Source: CAZXFH01 sp964640055 (GTDB taxonomy: Bacteria; Fidelibacterota; UBA2242; JAFGTP01). From it: DNA of 64,000 nt. The notes beneath the pieces were generated by a model. That model ran no database searches and was not told the DNA's origin. It saw nothing but the letters and a program-made list of their open reading frames with translations. Positions within the stretch are counted from its first letter, which is position 1. Every line of letters begins with the position of its first letter. The DNA is taken from assembly GCA_964640055.1 (NCBI GenBank), contig CAZXFH010000008.1, forward strand, positions 24,882-88,881, written 5' to 3'. Of the stretch, positions 36,481 to 46,166 are shown in pieces. Both the position numbers and the translations under genes were made by a program.

Positions 36481-38164
36481 ACTAACAATCAGTAATTTTG
36501 CAATCATCAAAGCCATTGATATCGAATTCAAACCTGGTTTTACCGTTATTACCGGAGAAACCGGTGCGGGTAAATCAATTATTATCAATGCCATGAACAT
36601 GGCGCTCGGTGAACAGGCTGATATCTCAATGATCCGGGCCGGCGCCGAAATGGCAGCCATTGAATGCGATTTTACAATCCAGGGTCCCTGTGTTGAATTA
36701 ACCGAATTATTAAGAGAAAACGAGCTCGAGATCCAGAATAAAACCCTGCAGCTCAAGCGGATATTGTATACCAGTGGCCGCTCAAAAGCCTGGATTAATG
36801 GCCGTCCCTGCCCGATCCATATTTTGAAAAAAGCAGGCAACTGGATTGTGGATCTGCATGGTCAACATACGCATCAATCCCTGTTGAACGAGAATTATCA
36901 CCTGGATTATTTTGATGCTTTCGGAAATTATGAGGATCTCCTTGAAAAGGTCTCTGCGCTCTGGCAGCGACTCAAAGCCTTGCAAGAACAAAAACAGACT
37001 CTGGAGGAAAAGCGCGCTTTAAACCGTGAAAAACGGGAATTATGGCAATTTCAATATGAAGAAATCAAAAAAGTCAATCCGCAAGCCGGTGAATACAATC
37101 AGTTACTCTCCGAAAAAAAGACCCTGGAAAATACTGAAAAAATAAAACAGCTGGCCGCAGAACTGACCGAACGCCTATATGAAGGCGAAGCGACCTTACA
37201 TCATGAGATTCAGGAAATCATCAAAAAGCTGGAAGAGCTGCATCAAATCAAAGCATCATTCAGTCCCTATATGGACCAATTAAAAGAGACCCAGTACCTG
37301 TTTCAGGAGCTATCTCAGGATATCACCCAATATAGTGATCATATCGAATATGATCCGCAGCGTTTAGAAACCCTTAACCAGCGCCTCTTTGCCTTACAGC
37401 AATTGATGAAAAAATATGGCGACTCCCTTTCCGAGGTATTAAAATATCAAAGAGAGCTGCAAGCTAAGTTAAATGCTGATGAAGGCCTTGATCTTCAATT
37501 GGAAAAGCTTAACAGCAAGATCAACACCCTGTGGCAAGAGTACAGTCAAGCCGCTGAAGCCTTGTCCCTTAAGCGTTCAGAGCTGGCTCCGGGTTTTGAA
37601 AGGGAAATGGCAAAGATACTCGAACGGCTGGGTATCCGGGGCAGTAAATTCAAGGTCAATCTCCGTCAACAACTCTCTCCCGCGGGATGGGCCCGAATTA
37701 AAGGAAATTCCTATCAGGCCCACATTAAGGGAATTGATGAATTAAACTTTTTAATCCGAACCAATCCGGGCGAGCCCTTGCGACCTCTGGTCAATATTGT
37801 ATCCGGAGGGGAAATCTCGCGAATCATGCTGGCAATGAAGTCCTTGCTGGCGGGTCGCGATAGAATCCCAATCCTTATTTTTGATGAGATCGATGTTGGT
37901 ATCTCGGGTAAAATTGCCCGCACGGTGGGAGCGGAACTGCGCCAGCTATCCTCCTCTCATCAGATCATCTGTATTACCCATTTGCCGCAGATCGCTGGCC
38001 TGGGGACCGATCACCTATCTGTGCGCAAAGTAGCGGTTGATAACCGCAGTGTTACTACACTGCGCCGGCTGAATCATGCCGAACGGGTTGAAGAACTGGC
38101 TCAATTACTGGGCGGACAAGAGGTCAGTGAATCGAGCCGCCAACAGGCACGCGAATTGCTTTAA
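36464..38164 (+). CDS. recN: DNA repair protein RecN
   Basis: A 566-residue SMC-like ATPase that acts in double-strand-break repair. Walker A GETGAGKS lies at residues 31-38, a coiled-coil arm covers about 150-380, and the C-terminal head has VSGGEISRIMLAMKS near 446 and Walker B ILIFDEIDVGISG near 470, followed by ICITHLPQIAGL. Length is typical. It is the last gene of the acpS cluster and ends 27 bases from the convergent phosphodiester-glycosidase gene. Confidence 0.97.
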   Translation: MITLRRLTISNFAIIKAIDIEFKPGFTVITGETGAGKSIIINAMNMALGEQADISMIRAGAEMAAIECDFTIQGPCVELTELLRENELEIQNKTLQLKRILYTSGRSKAWINGRPCPIHILKKAGNWIVDLHGQHTHQSLLNENYHLDYFDAFGNYEDLLEKVSALWQRLKALQEQKQTLEEKRALNREKRELWQFQYEEIKKVNPQAGEYNQLLSEKKTLENTEKIKQLAAELTERLYEGEATLHHEIQEIIKKLEELHQIKASFSPYMDQLKETQYLFQELSQDITQYSDHIEYDPQRLETLNQRLFALQQLMKKYGDSLSEVLKYQRELQAKLNADEGLDLQLEKLNSKINTLWQEYSQAAEALSLKRSELAPGFEREMAKILERLGIRGSKFKVNLRQQLSPAGWARIKGNSYQAHIKGIDELNFLIRTNPGEPLRPLVNIVSGGEISRIMLAMKSLLAGRDRIPILIFDEIDVGISGKIARTVGAELRQLSSSHQIICITHLPQIAGLGTDHLSVRKVAVDNRSVTTLRRLNHAERVEELAQLLGGQEVSESSRQQARELL

Positions 38165-38191
38165 ATCGCGATTCGCACATCAATTATTTTT

Positions 38192-40672
38192 TTATCTTAA
38201 TAAAATCATTTTACGGGTTTGGCCAGACCCCTGACTACTCAAGCGATAGAAATAAAGACCCGAAGGAACCGGTTCTCCCCTTTCATTTGTACCATCCCAG
38301 CTGACTTTATAATTTCCCGGCTGATAAAATTGATCGGTTAGGACCTGTACCAGCTGGCCTTTCAGATCATAGATAACCAAACGCACGGTATGGCTTTCAA
38401 ATAATTGAAAGTGGATTGTGGTTTCCGGATTAAAGGGATTGGGATAATTTTTGTGCAGTTCAAAAACCCTGGCCATTGGCAGGTCAACGGACCGACCCTT
38501 AACCGACAAGGGTGCATAGGAGACCCGTAAATTGTCCAGATAAAGCGTTCCCTTGTTCAGGGAATCTATCGGCGCACTATTGCCGAGTTTGATTTGGATT
38601 GCTTTGAGCTGGAGCGGATAGGCATAATTCTGATTATATTCCAGCGTACTTAAGGTATCATACTGGGTGGAATCATCTAAAATTTCGGGGATCACAACCT
38701 GATGGGCTTGTCCATTGTCATCTGTTATTGCCAGGTAAGCAATATGTTGATTACCATCGGATTTAAAATCAAAACAAACCGCCTGAGGGATACCACCGAT
38801 ATAGATATCGGTCTTCAGATAGGCCCAGCTGTTGGCTGCGGATTGCCGGATAAACTGATAATCCAGACGCAGCGCTCCGCTTCCCTGAGTCCGCGGTGAT
38901 GAGGTAATTGAGAGTTCACTCTGGCCCAGCTCCAGATACTCTCCATCCAGTTCCCAGTTGGACAGGTCATCCATGGCATTCAAAACGGTTTGTCCGGCAA
39001 AGACCTGAATATTGACAAAGGCGGTGTCAGTAAAGCCTGCATAGCTGACCTTCACCCGCGCCATACCCGGTGCTGTACCGCAAAATTGTCCCAGGGTATC
39101 AATTTGGCCGAATTCCGGATCCAGACACTGCCAGGTAAACTCAGATTGGGGAAATGAATGTTTAAAACCATCTTCATCTATGATTTGAACGTCAAAATTG
39201 ACCGGATGGATCGTATCAGTGATACAATTTTTAGGGGATATGCAAAAATCGCGGATGGCTTTCAAATAGACAAAAGCGGAATCCTGCAATTCATTGTAAT
39301 TAACCAGTACATAACCACTGTCATTGATCGCATCGGCGTGAAAGGTCCCGTCGCTAATCGATCCCAGGCCTGCCGCGACCTGGAATTGAACACTGTTCTG
39401 ATCAATGCTGTGCGGATGATAATTTTGATCCCATCCGCTTACTTTGAAAGCCAGCGATTGGCCTTTAAACAGGCGGTAATTATCCGGCGCAACCTGGATG
39501 GCATGCAGTTCCCCGGCAGGTGCCTGACTGATCACGAATAGTCCATTACTGACCGCTCTTTCGAAACCATCGGAGGGTGAATTCTCTATTTCATTACGGA
39601 CGATCATTTCAGTCGAACCACCGCCGTCCAGATTAAGCCCCCAAGCCACGCCCTGACCGATCATAAAATCAGCTAACTCGGGCAAATCCATGCCCCGGCT
39701 AAAGGACTGACGCCCATCAACGACCACAAAATAGAGTTTGGTACTGTCGGCGGAAAACCCGACGCCGGTACGGGGATGCCTGTCGGTGGCAAAAGTCGAG
39801 CCGCCTCCTTCAGCATGATAGCCCTGGAGGGCATAATTCTCGCCATCTCTGACGATGCGCGGAAAACCGCCGACCAGCTCTTTTAATTTGTCTTTCTGAC
39901 CCGACAGTTCTAAGTAGATTTTGATGGTATCACCCAGATTGACGTTATCGGTCAAAAAAGTGGCCATCGTCCCACTGCCGGACAAAACGGCTTGATGACT
40001 GGGGATGGCCATATTACCAGCCGCTGTATTGGTCACCAGACAGGCGATCCTGTCATTTACCAACCAGCGCTCCACCGGATCAATCAGGATTTCGCGGCCA
40101 CTGCTTCCGGTATTGGTAGAAGAACCATAATATGAATTGTACAGCACCAATTGATTCTCGCTCCGGGCATGGTTAATCTCTTCAATCGAGTGACTAATTC
40201 CCTTGGCCATTACTGTCCCGGAGTAATAGTTGGTACTGATGGCCGGGCGGCCATGCAGATCAATTCCAATGGTTGACCAATAGATCGGATTGCTGGGATC
40301 AATATTCTCCTTTTTTAGCAATTCTCCGTCAATCACCTGAGAATTGATCGGAATACCATCGCCGTCGAAAAAGTCGCCGTTAATTGCGCCCACCACATGG
40401 TGACTATCCGACTGAATGCGGGTGATCATAGCGCTCAATTTCTCACGTCCGACCAACTGCTGATCCGCTTTATGGGATTCAATGGAAATATGGGGATCGG
40501 TCAGATCAATTTCCAATACATTTAATTCCCATGGCGTCCAGGGATCAATTATCTTACGATGAACCACGCCGGGTCCGACTTGATTGGTAGCGGTTGTGAT
40601 AAATTGGGCCCGGGAGAGAGACAAACTACTTCCCAGAATTATCAACAGCAGCAAAAAAGGATTTTTTTTCAT
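38192..40672 (-). CDS. T9SS-exported phosphodiester glycosidase (NAGPA domain) protein, copy 1
   Basis: An 826-residue secreted protein. Order: signal peptide; a NAGPA-type phosphodiester alpha-GlcNAcase domain at about 30-385, with AINGDFFDGDGIP, PRTGVGFS and the NLDGGGST signature; one or two Ig-like segments (about 395-555); a jelly-roll-like region (about 565-730, CFDFKSDGNQH, GTLYLDNLRVSY); and a type A T9SS sorting domain (about 745-826, ELHKNYPNPFNP to RKMILLR). NAGPA domains remove alpha-linked GlcNAc from phosphodiesters; bacterial substrates are thought to be cell-surface or matrix polymers. It follows its paralogue by 15 bases and is the second gene of the pair. Confidence 0.9.
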   Translation of the reverse strand: MKKNPFLLLLIILGSSLSLSRAQFITTATNQVGPGVVHRKIIDPWTPWELNVLEIDLTDPHISIESHKADQQLVGREKLSAMITRIQSDSHHVVGAINGDFFDGDGIPINSQVIDGELLKKENIDPSNPIYWSTIGIDLHGRPAISTNYYSGTVMAKGISHSIEEINHARSENQLVLYNSYYGSSTNTGSSGREILIDPVERWLVNDRIACLVTNTAAGNMAIPSHQAVLSGSGTMATFLTDNVNLGDTIKIYLELSGQKDKLKELVGGFPRIVRDGENYALQGYHAEGGGSTFATDRHPRTGVGFSADSTKLYFVVVDGRQSFSRGMDLPELADFMIGQGVAWGLNLDGGGSTEMIVRNEIENSPSDGFERAVSNGLFVISQAPAGELHAIQVAPDNYRLFKGQSLAFKVSGWDQNYHPHSIDQNSVQFQVAAGLGSISDGTFHADAINDSGYVLVNYNELQDSAFVYLKAIRDFCISPKNCITDTIHPVNFDVQIIDEDGFKHSFPQSEFTWQCLDPEFGQIDTLGQFCGTAPGMARVKVSYAGFTDTAFVNIQVFAGQTVLNAMDDLSNWELDGEYLELGQSELSITSSPRTQGSGALRLDYQFIRQSAANSWAYLKTDIYIGGIPQAVCFDFKSDGNQHIAYLAITDDNGQAHQVVIPEILDDSTQYDTLSTLEYNQNYAYPLQLKAIQIKLGNSAPIDSLNKGTLYLDNLRVSYAPLSVKGRSVDLPMARVFELHKNYPNPFNPETTIHFQLFESHTVRLVIYDLKGQLVQVLTDQFYQPGNYKVSWDGTNERGEPVPSGLYFYRLSSQGSGQTRKMILLR

Positions 40673-40687
40673 TGAAAAACTCTTCAG

Positions 40688-43171
40688 TTATTTGATGATT
40701 AATAATTTACGGGTTTGCCTATATTCTCCGCTCACAAGACGGCAAAAATAAACGCCACTGGCCAATTGGCGACTATTCAGGGTTACGTTATATTTTCCAG
40801 CCGGCATTTTCTGATCTACCAGGACAGCGACAGGTGTTCCCAAAAGATCATACAGGACTAATTTTAGATCAGCTTCCTTTTTTATATGAAAACGAATCGT
40901 GGTACTGGCATTAAACGGATTGGGATAATTCTGCTCAAGTTGGATGGGACCGGCGATCTTAGGGCTTGGGGATGAATTAATCCCGGTAAGGTCTCCATAA
41001 TGGGCCACCAGCTGATCAAAATACAGGCTGCCCTGATTGATGGAGTCCACCGGAGCGCAATACCCTAATCGTATTTTAAACCCTTTTATTTCAATAGGAT
41101 AGACGATGGCAGGCTGATCAATGGTAATCCTGGCGGTCACAAATTGGGTGGAGTCTGACAAAAGATAAGGTACTGCCCGGCTGTATTTCCGATCCAGGAA
41201 GTCCCTGAATATCAGATAAACGGCATGGTCAGCACCATCTGATTTAAAATCAAAACTTATGGCAGCCGGTACACCATCAACTTCCAATCCAGGTGTATTT
41301 AAATAAGCATAATTCCGCTGAGATGCATTGCGGACAAAGCCATAGTCCAGACACAAGGCACCACTTCCTTGGCTGGCCGGTTGACTCACAACATTAATCT
41401 GACTGACCATTAAATTCAGGTTCTCACCGGAAAGAGTCCATTGCGAGATATTTTCCATGGAGTTTAAAAGCTGTTGTCCTGAATTTTGGGTAACAAAAAC
41501 AGTTGCCGTATCACTGAAGCCATCATAATTGGCAATTACTTGTACAGTCCCGGCTTGATAGGCCTGAAAAATCCCGTTGGAATCAACCCCTCCGATCTGC
41601 GGGTCAGCACAATGCCAACTTACATTCTGATCCTGGGGATCCCGCAGCATGTTATCTTCATCATAAATGCGTAATGTAAAATCGACCGTATGCAGGGTAT
41701 CGGTGACGCAGGAATCCGGCGTAATATCAATCCGGTCAATTGTTTTCACATAAATAAAGGCTGAATCCTGCCAGCCCTGATAGCTGGCATAGACATAGCC
41801 GCTATCGCCCGGCAGCTGGGCGGTCAGAAATCCATTACTATCGATAGCTCCGAAATTTCCGGACAGGCGATAGCTGACCTGGTCAGCGGCGATGTTGACC
41901 GGATTAAAATATTGATCCCAGCCAGAGGTCTTCAATTGAACCCCTTCGGCTTTAAATAAATGATAATAATCCGGTTCAATTTGGATCGTGGCCAAGCTTC
42001 CCTGGGGAGCTGCAGAAATCACCTCCAATGCGCTGGCAACCGCGGTTACACCACAACTGACAGCCGCATTGACGACCCGATCCCAGACCACCATAGTTGA
42101 AGAGCCACCCCCATCAAAATTAATTCCGTCGGCCACGCCAATATAGATCATGAAGTCGGCCAGCTCAATCAGATCCATGCCTTTACTGGGCGTACAATCG
42201 GCCCAGCGCTCGCCATCACCATCCACGGTAACAATGTAGAGGGTATCCCTACCGGCTGAATAACCGATTGCAGTCCGGGCAAACCGCTGAAAAGTATGCG
42301 GCGGTCCGCCTTCCTGGTTATAACCTTCCACAGCATAATTCTCACCAGCCTTTACAATGCGCGGATAGCCACCCATCAGCTCTGCAATCTCAGTTTCAAA
42401 CTCAGTCAGTCCCAGATACAAATCCACGGTATCGCCAGCTTGAACATAATCCAGCATAAATTCCCGGGCAGTCCCATGTCCGGAAAGGACGACTTTGCCG
42501 GGATTGATGCGCATGGAACCCTGTCCATCGAAAATGGCATCCACATAACAGGTAATGGTATCATTGGCACTCCAGGGCTCCAGGGGGGTTAACTGGGCCT
42601 CAGCACCCCATTGATTGGTTTCGGTATCCTCGCCATGGAAATGGTTATATAGGACTAAATAATTACTACGTCGTTCAATATTGATGCCCGACAAGAAACG
42701 GTTAAAACCGTCCCTTGCCAATAACTTTCCTTTAAAGCGGGGAATGGCAATTTGCGGGATCAGATCTGGAGCAAACCCAATCACTGACCAGGTGTTATTG
42801 GTTTCGGTGCGTACAAACTCACCATTCACTACCTGCATATTACAGGGAATACCGCCGGTGGCAAAAAAGTCGCCATTAACCGCTCCGACGACCCGGTGAC
42901 CGGAATAGCTGGTGCGAGCGGCCATGTCCGTCGGCCGCTCACGTCCATACAATTGATCATGGGCTTTGACGGTTTCAATTCCGATGAAAGAATCGGCCAG
43001 GGCGACTGCCAGTACGTCCAGGGACCAGGGAACCGTGGGTACCAGATACTGTTCATGGACAACGCCGGGACCGACCTGACTGGTAGCAATCTTGATATAA
43101 TTTTCGCCAGCAGGGCCAGTAGAAATGGCAATTAAGATAATAATAAGAATATGTTTCAATTGGTTCCGCAT
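40688..43171 (-). CDS. T9SS-exported phosphodiester glycosidase (NAGPA domain) protein, copy 2
   Basis: An 827-residue paralogue of the next gene, with the same parts in the same order: signal peptide, NAGPA domain (AVNGDFFATGGIP, ARTAIGYSAG, NFDGGGSSTMVV), Ig-like segment, jelly-roll-like region (ISFDFKSDGADH, GSLYFDQLVAHY) and T9SS sorting domain (QLEQNYPNPFNA to RKLLIIK). The two differ throughout, so the duplication is old. It is the first gene of the pair; an intrinsic terminator at 43253-43291 separates it from the larger cluster upstream, so it should have its own promoter within 43172-43252, which I cannot identify. Confidence 0.9.
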   Translation of the reverse strand: MRNQLKHILIIILIAISTGPAGENYIKIATSQVGPGVVHEQYLVPTVPWSLDVLAVALADSFIGIETVKAHDQLYGRERPTDMAARTSYSGHRVVGAVNGDFFATGGIPCNMQVVNGEFVRTETNNTWSVIGFAPDLIPQIAIPRFKGKLLARDGFNRFLSGINIERRSNYLVLYNHFHGEDTETNQWGAEAQLTPLEPWSANDTITCYVDAIFDGQGSMRINPGKVVLSGHGTAREFMLDYVQAGDTVDLYLGLTEFETEIAELMGGYPRIVKAGENYAVEGYNQEGGPPHTFQRFARTAIGYSAGRDTLYIVTVDGDGERWADCTPSKGMDLIELADFMIYIGVADGINFDGGGSSTMVVWDRVVNAAVSCGVTAVASALEVISAAPQGSLATIQIEPDYYHLFKAEGVQLKTSGWDQYFNPVNIAADQVSYRLSGNFGAIDSNGFLTAQLPGDSGYVYASYQGWQDSAFIYVKTIDRIDITPDSCVTDTLHTVDFTLRIYDEDNMLRDPQDQNVSWHCADPQIGGVDSNGIFQAYQAGTVQVIANYDGFSDTATVFVTQNSGQQLLNSMENISQWTLSGENLNLMVSQINVVSQPASQGSGALCLDYGFVRNASQRNYAYLNTPGLEVDGVPAAISFDFKSDGADHAVYLIFRDFLDRKYSRAVPYLLSDSTQFVTARITIDQPAIVYPIEIKGFKIRLGYCAPVDSINQGSLYFDQLVAHYGDLTGINSSPSPKIAGPIQLEQNYPNPFNASTTIRFHIKKEADLKLVLYDLLGTPVAVLVDQKMPAGKYNVTLNSRQLASGVYFCRLVSGEYRQTRKLLIIK

Positions 43172-43252
43172 GCGAAAGTTTGATTGCCTTTCAAGTTTTC
43201 TGTGTATATCTCTTAACTAAGTTAGCGGAATCAGACCTACTATGCAAAAGGG

Positions 43253-43291
43253 AAAAAAAGAAGGCCGGTGCTTACCAGCACCGGCCTTCTT
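43253..43291 (-). terminator. Strong intrinsic terminator of the surface-protein operon
   Basis: A perfect 15-bp inverted repeat (43258-43272 with 43277-43291, loop TACC) rich in G+C (GGCCGGTGCT core) is followed on the minus strand by a run of T. It lies 24 bases after the stop of the 43316-44758 gene and would act only in that direction, because no T run follows on the plus strand. Confidence 0.9.
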
Positions 43292-43315
43292 AGATGAATC
43301 AGTTATCTGATTGGT

Positions 43316-44758
43316 TTACTTAATGAACAGCATTTTCTTGGTCTGTTCCTGACCATCAACACTGAGACGGTAGATATACATACCCGTCGGATTACCCAAG
43401 GCATTGAATTCGACCTGATGGGGTCCGGCGATTCTGACTTCATTGTCTACCAGCGTGGAGACTTCATTCCCCAGCATGTTGTAGACTTTCAGGGTCACCG
43501 CTGATTTCTTGTCCAGGACAAAGGGAATCGTAGTGGTCGGGTTGAAGGGATTAGGATAGTTCTGTTTTAGACGGAATTCATTAGCCACTTTCGGTTCTTC
43601 TTTTACATCAGTTGTGTAAGTCCATTTATCCAGAGTCCACATATAGAAGTCAACGGTGTAGAGGGTTTGGTCGTCGGTAAAATATCCACCGCGCGGACCA
43701 TTGACGCCACCGGCAATATAGATGTCAGGATTGGCTGCAGCCGAATCCGGTGCCGGCGTACCAAAATACTCATCGATTTCATTGGTTTCCTTATTGAGGA
43801 TATGCCAGCGGCTACCCAGATCACCAGCCCACGTTTGACGGAGACAACCCACCAGGATATTGCCGTCGGGCGCCCAGTCAATGGAACTGGACCACATGAC
43901 AATACTTTCATAAGTGCTGTCTTGCCAGGTAAAGTCAGTATAATTACCCAAGGTATCCACAATATCAAAAGAATAGAACAGCGGATTGGATGAATAATAC
44001 TTGGGTACGCCCCAGCCGTTCCAGGTGGTACCGAAATAGAGGTTCTGGCCGCCACCGTCGGCATCTTCAACTAACATTGAACGGGTAATATAGCCTAAAG
44101 TATCAATGGCATTACCAACATAGCCAAGATCAGTATCCAGCATTATGCATGGCCGGGCTCCGGCAAGTACATAGGAATGATAAATGGTGCCGTCACTGGC
44201 CTGGACTGGTTCAGTTAAGGTGCTTTTATCCGTAGCAGTATAACGTCCCATACATTCACCGGTTTGATAGTTAAACCGGTAAATCGAGGCCCAGGAACTA
44301 AGAATGACGTTCCCATCGTTATCCAGGGACATACCACATTGGGCACCATTATACTCAGAGTACACATGAAAAGTATCGGTACCACCACCGGGCAGATCAA
44401 AAGTTTTGATGGGGCTGAAACTGGCCATTGAACCATCAGAATTGAAGACCCAAACCGGTTTGTAATACGAGGTATCATCGGTGGTGACGCCATCGCCATC
44501 CATATCAGTGTAATCATTAAACAGGAAACCTTCCGTGTTTCCCATGTAGAATTGCACCCAGATCTTTCCTTCGGCATCCACCACAATACCATGGGGTGAA
44601 TTCTGATAAACGAAATCTCCCGTGATGGGATCTGTGGTCCCAATCACAGTGGTGTCATCTGCAGAAAAATCAAAGACTGTTTCTGCATGTTGCCAGCCTG
44701 CCAGAGCAAATGTGCTCAGCAGAGCCAGGCTAATCAGGACTGTTAACAATTTCTTCAT
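43316..44758 (-). CDS. T9SS-exported protein with predicted beta-propeller
   Basis: A 480-residue secreted protein: signal peptide ending ALAGWQH; a central region of about 370 residues with repeated propeller-like strands (PHGIVVDAEGKIWVQFYMG, GMSLDNDGNVILSS, SIDWAPDGNILVG), which resemble NHL-type or SMP-30-type blades; then a type A T9SS sorting domain from about 395 (FRLKQNYPNPFNP to KKMLFIK). No enzyme family is recognised. AGGAGG lies five bases before the ATG. It is the last gene of the operon before the terminator at 43253-43291, and follows the TIG lipoprotein by 74 bases. Confidence 0.82.
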   Translation of the reverse strand: MKKLLTVLISLALLSTFALAGWQHAETVFDFSADDTTVIGTTDPITGDFVYQNSPHGIVVDAEGKIWVQFYMGNTEGFLFNDYTDMDGDGVTTDDTSYYKPVWVFNSDGSMASFSPIKTFDLPGGGTDTFHVYSEYNGAQCGMSLDNDGNVILSSWASIYRFNYQTGECMGRYTATDKSTLTEPVQASDGTIYHSYVLAGARPCIMLDTDLGYVGNAIDTLGYITRSMLVEDADGGGQNLYFGTTWNGWGVPKYYSSNPLFYSFDIVDTLGNYTDFTWQDSTYESIVMWSSSIDWAPDGNILVGCLRQTWAGDLGSRWHILNKETNEIDEYFGTPAPDSAAANPDIYIAGGVNGPRGGYFTDDQTLYTVDFYMWTLDKWTYTTDVKEEPKVANEFRLKQNYPNPFNPTTTIPFVLDKKSAVTLKVYNMLGNEVSTLVDNEVRIAGPHQVEFNALGNPTGMYIYRLSVDGQEQTKKMLFIK

Positions 44759-44832
44759 TACTTCCTCCTTTTTTTTAAACTATCAGTCATCGTCCTTGCG
44801 TATCATTAGTAATATAAACAATTAATTTATCT

Positions 44833-46098
44833 TTATCTCCCGTAGTAGGGAGCACTTTCTGTGAAGACCCGTACTTTATAAACCGTGGTCAGGTCAGCAT
44901 TGTTTGCATTATTGGTATTAACATACAGGGATTGATCCTGATCCCAGGTAATCCGGAAGGCCATATGCTTACCCAGTAAGTCCGGATAGAGCAGCTCGAA
45001 ACTACCAGTAGCCGGTTCAGCACTGTAAAGAACGGAATAATTGTTAGTGGCAATATAAATTCCGCCGTCTGTATCAAAATCCAACTGATTGATGGCAATA
45101 TCAGCGTAAATGGTTGTGGAAAAATCAAGCACGGTTGCCAGGTCACCGGATAAACCGCCATTGGTGACATCCAGATCGGCTTTCATCAGGAAGGGCCCCG
45201 GGCTCATGGTGGTATCATCCCCGGTATAAGCACCCGTCAGATAGACCTGATCATAGTTTATCCGCAGCGAACTGAAAGTCGTATCACTATATTGAACTAA
45301 GGCAGTGGCAGACATATCGGTTATATCTACATAGTAAATACTTTTTTTAGTTGCCACGTAGAGATGTTCGTTTTCATCAAAATCAAGCGCAACCACATCA
45401 ACATCTAATTGAGACATGTCGGCCTGAGCCAGGTTACTGCTATCGGCGCGCAACAGATATTTCAGATACCCCCAGTAGACCTGTCCGTTGGGCCCGATCC
45501 GGATATTGCTAACCGTTTTACCCATCAGGGTGCCGACCTCCATGCGGGTACCGTCCGGAGTAATCTTGTCCAATTTCGCTCCCTGGGAGCCCGGACGGGT
45601 CACGAACAGGTTGTCCTCACTGTCCACACACAGGCCTTTGGGATTATCATATTTCGTATACATGCCCGGTTGAGACAATGGTGTTTTCAGTTTATAGGGA
45701 TGGGGGTCGATTTCCCCGTCAACACTATCCCCATAAACACCAAACAGGTAGGCGCCATGGACGGCAATCTTCAGGGTTAAAGAATCCTGATAATTGGCCG
45801 GTGCACTTACTGTCAGTTGATCGGCTGAGGCTTCTAATACCTGTCCCAATTGTCCTCCGAACCAGACAAAGTTAGCCTCTATATCCGGATTAAAATGGTT
45901 ACCGTCAATAACAACAATTTTGCGTGTTCCCACACCACCATAGGTAGAATCCGGGGGAGATACACTCGTGATAAGTGGTGTTGGTTCGCCTTCCTCATCA
46001 GGATTCCAGACACTGGGTGGGTATTCAGGCTCACAACTGACTAGTAGTAAAGCCCCCACAAAAAGTCCCAACAAAATTATTAAAACATTCTTCTTCAT
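44833..46098 (-). CDS. Lipoprotein with IPT/TIG domain and predicted beta-propeller
   Basis: A 421-residue lipoprotein: MKKN, hydrophobic core, then lipobox LLVSC with the lipidated cysteine at residue 22 and an acidic, proline-rich linker. Residues about 41-125 form an IPT/TIG Ig-like domain (PLITSVSPPDSTYGG, KIVVIDGNHFNPD). The rest has NHL-like propeller strands (PKGLCVDSEDNLFVTRPG, NIRIGPNGQVYWGYL, ALDFDENEHLYVAT). This TIG-plus-propeller layout recalls surface glycan-binding lipoproteins of SusCD-type loci, but no ligand can be read. It lies between PorV (68 bases upstream) and the T9SS propeller protein. Confidence 0.8.
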   Translation of the reverse strand: MKKNVLIILLGLFVGALLLVSCEPEYPPSVWNPDEEGEPTPLITSVSPPDSTYGGVGTRKIVVIDGNHFNPDIEANFVWFGGQLGQVLEASADQLTVSAPANYQDSLTLKIAVHGAYLFGVYGDSVDGEIDPHPYKLKTPLSQPGMYTKYDNPKGLCVDSEDNLFVTRPGSQGAKLDKITPDGTRMEVGTLMGKTVSNIRIGPNGQVYWGYLKYLLRADSSNLAQADMSQLDVDVVALDFDENEHLYVATKKSIYYVDITDMSATALVQYSDTTFSSLRINYDQVYLTGAYTGDDTTMSPGPFLMKADLDVTNGGLSGDLATVLDFSTTIYADIAINQLDFDTDGGIYIATNNYSVLYSAEPATGSFELLYPDLLGKHMAFRITWDQDQSLYVNTNNANNADLTTVYKVRVFTESAPYYGR

Positions 46099-46166
46099 TT
46101 CAATCTCCCTTGGTATTTAGATTTTATCAAGTTTAAACTTAAATGTCAAATACTATTCGGTCTTTT

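Noticed and set aside
43258..43291. Inverted repeat as a bidirectional terminator
   Set aside because: Only the minus strand has a T run after the stem; no plus-strand gene ends near it.
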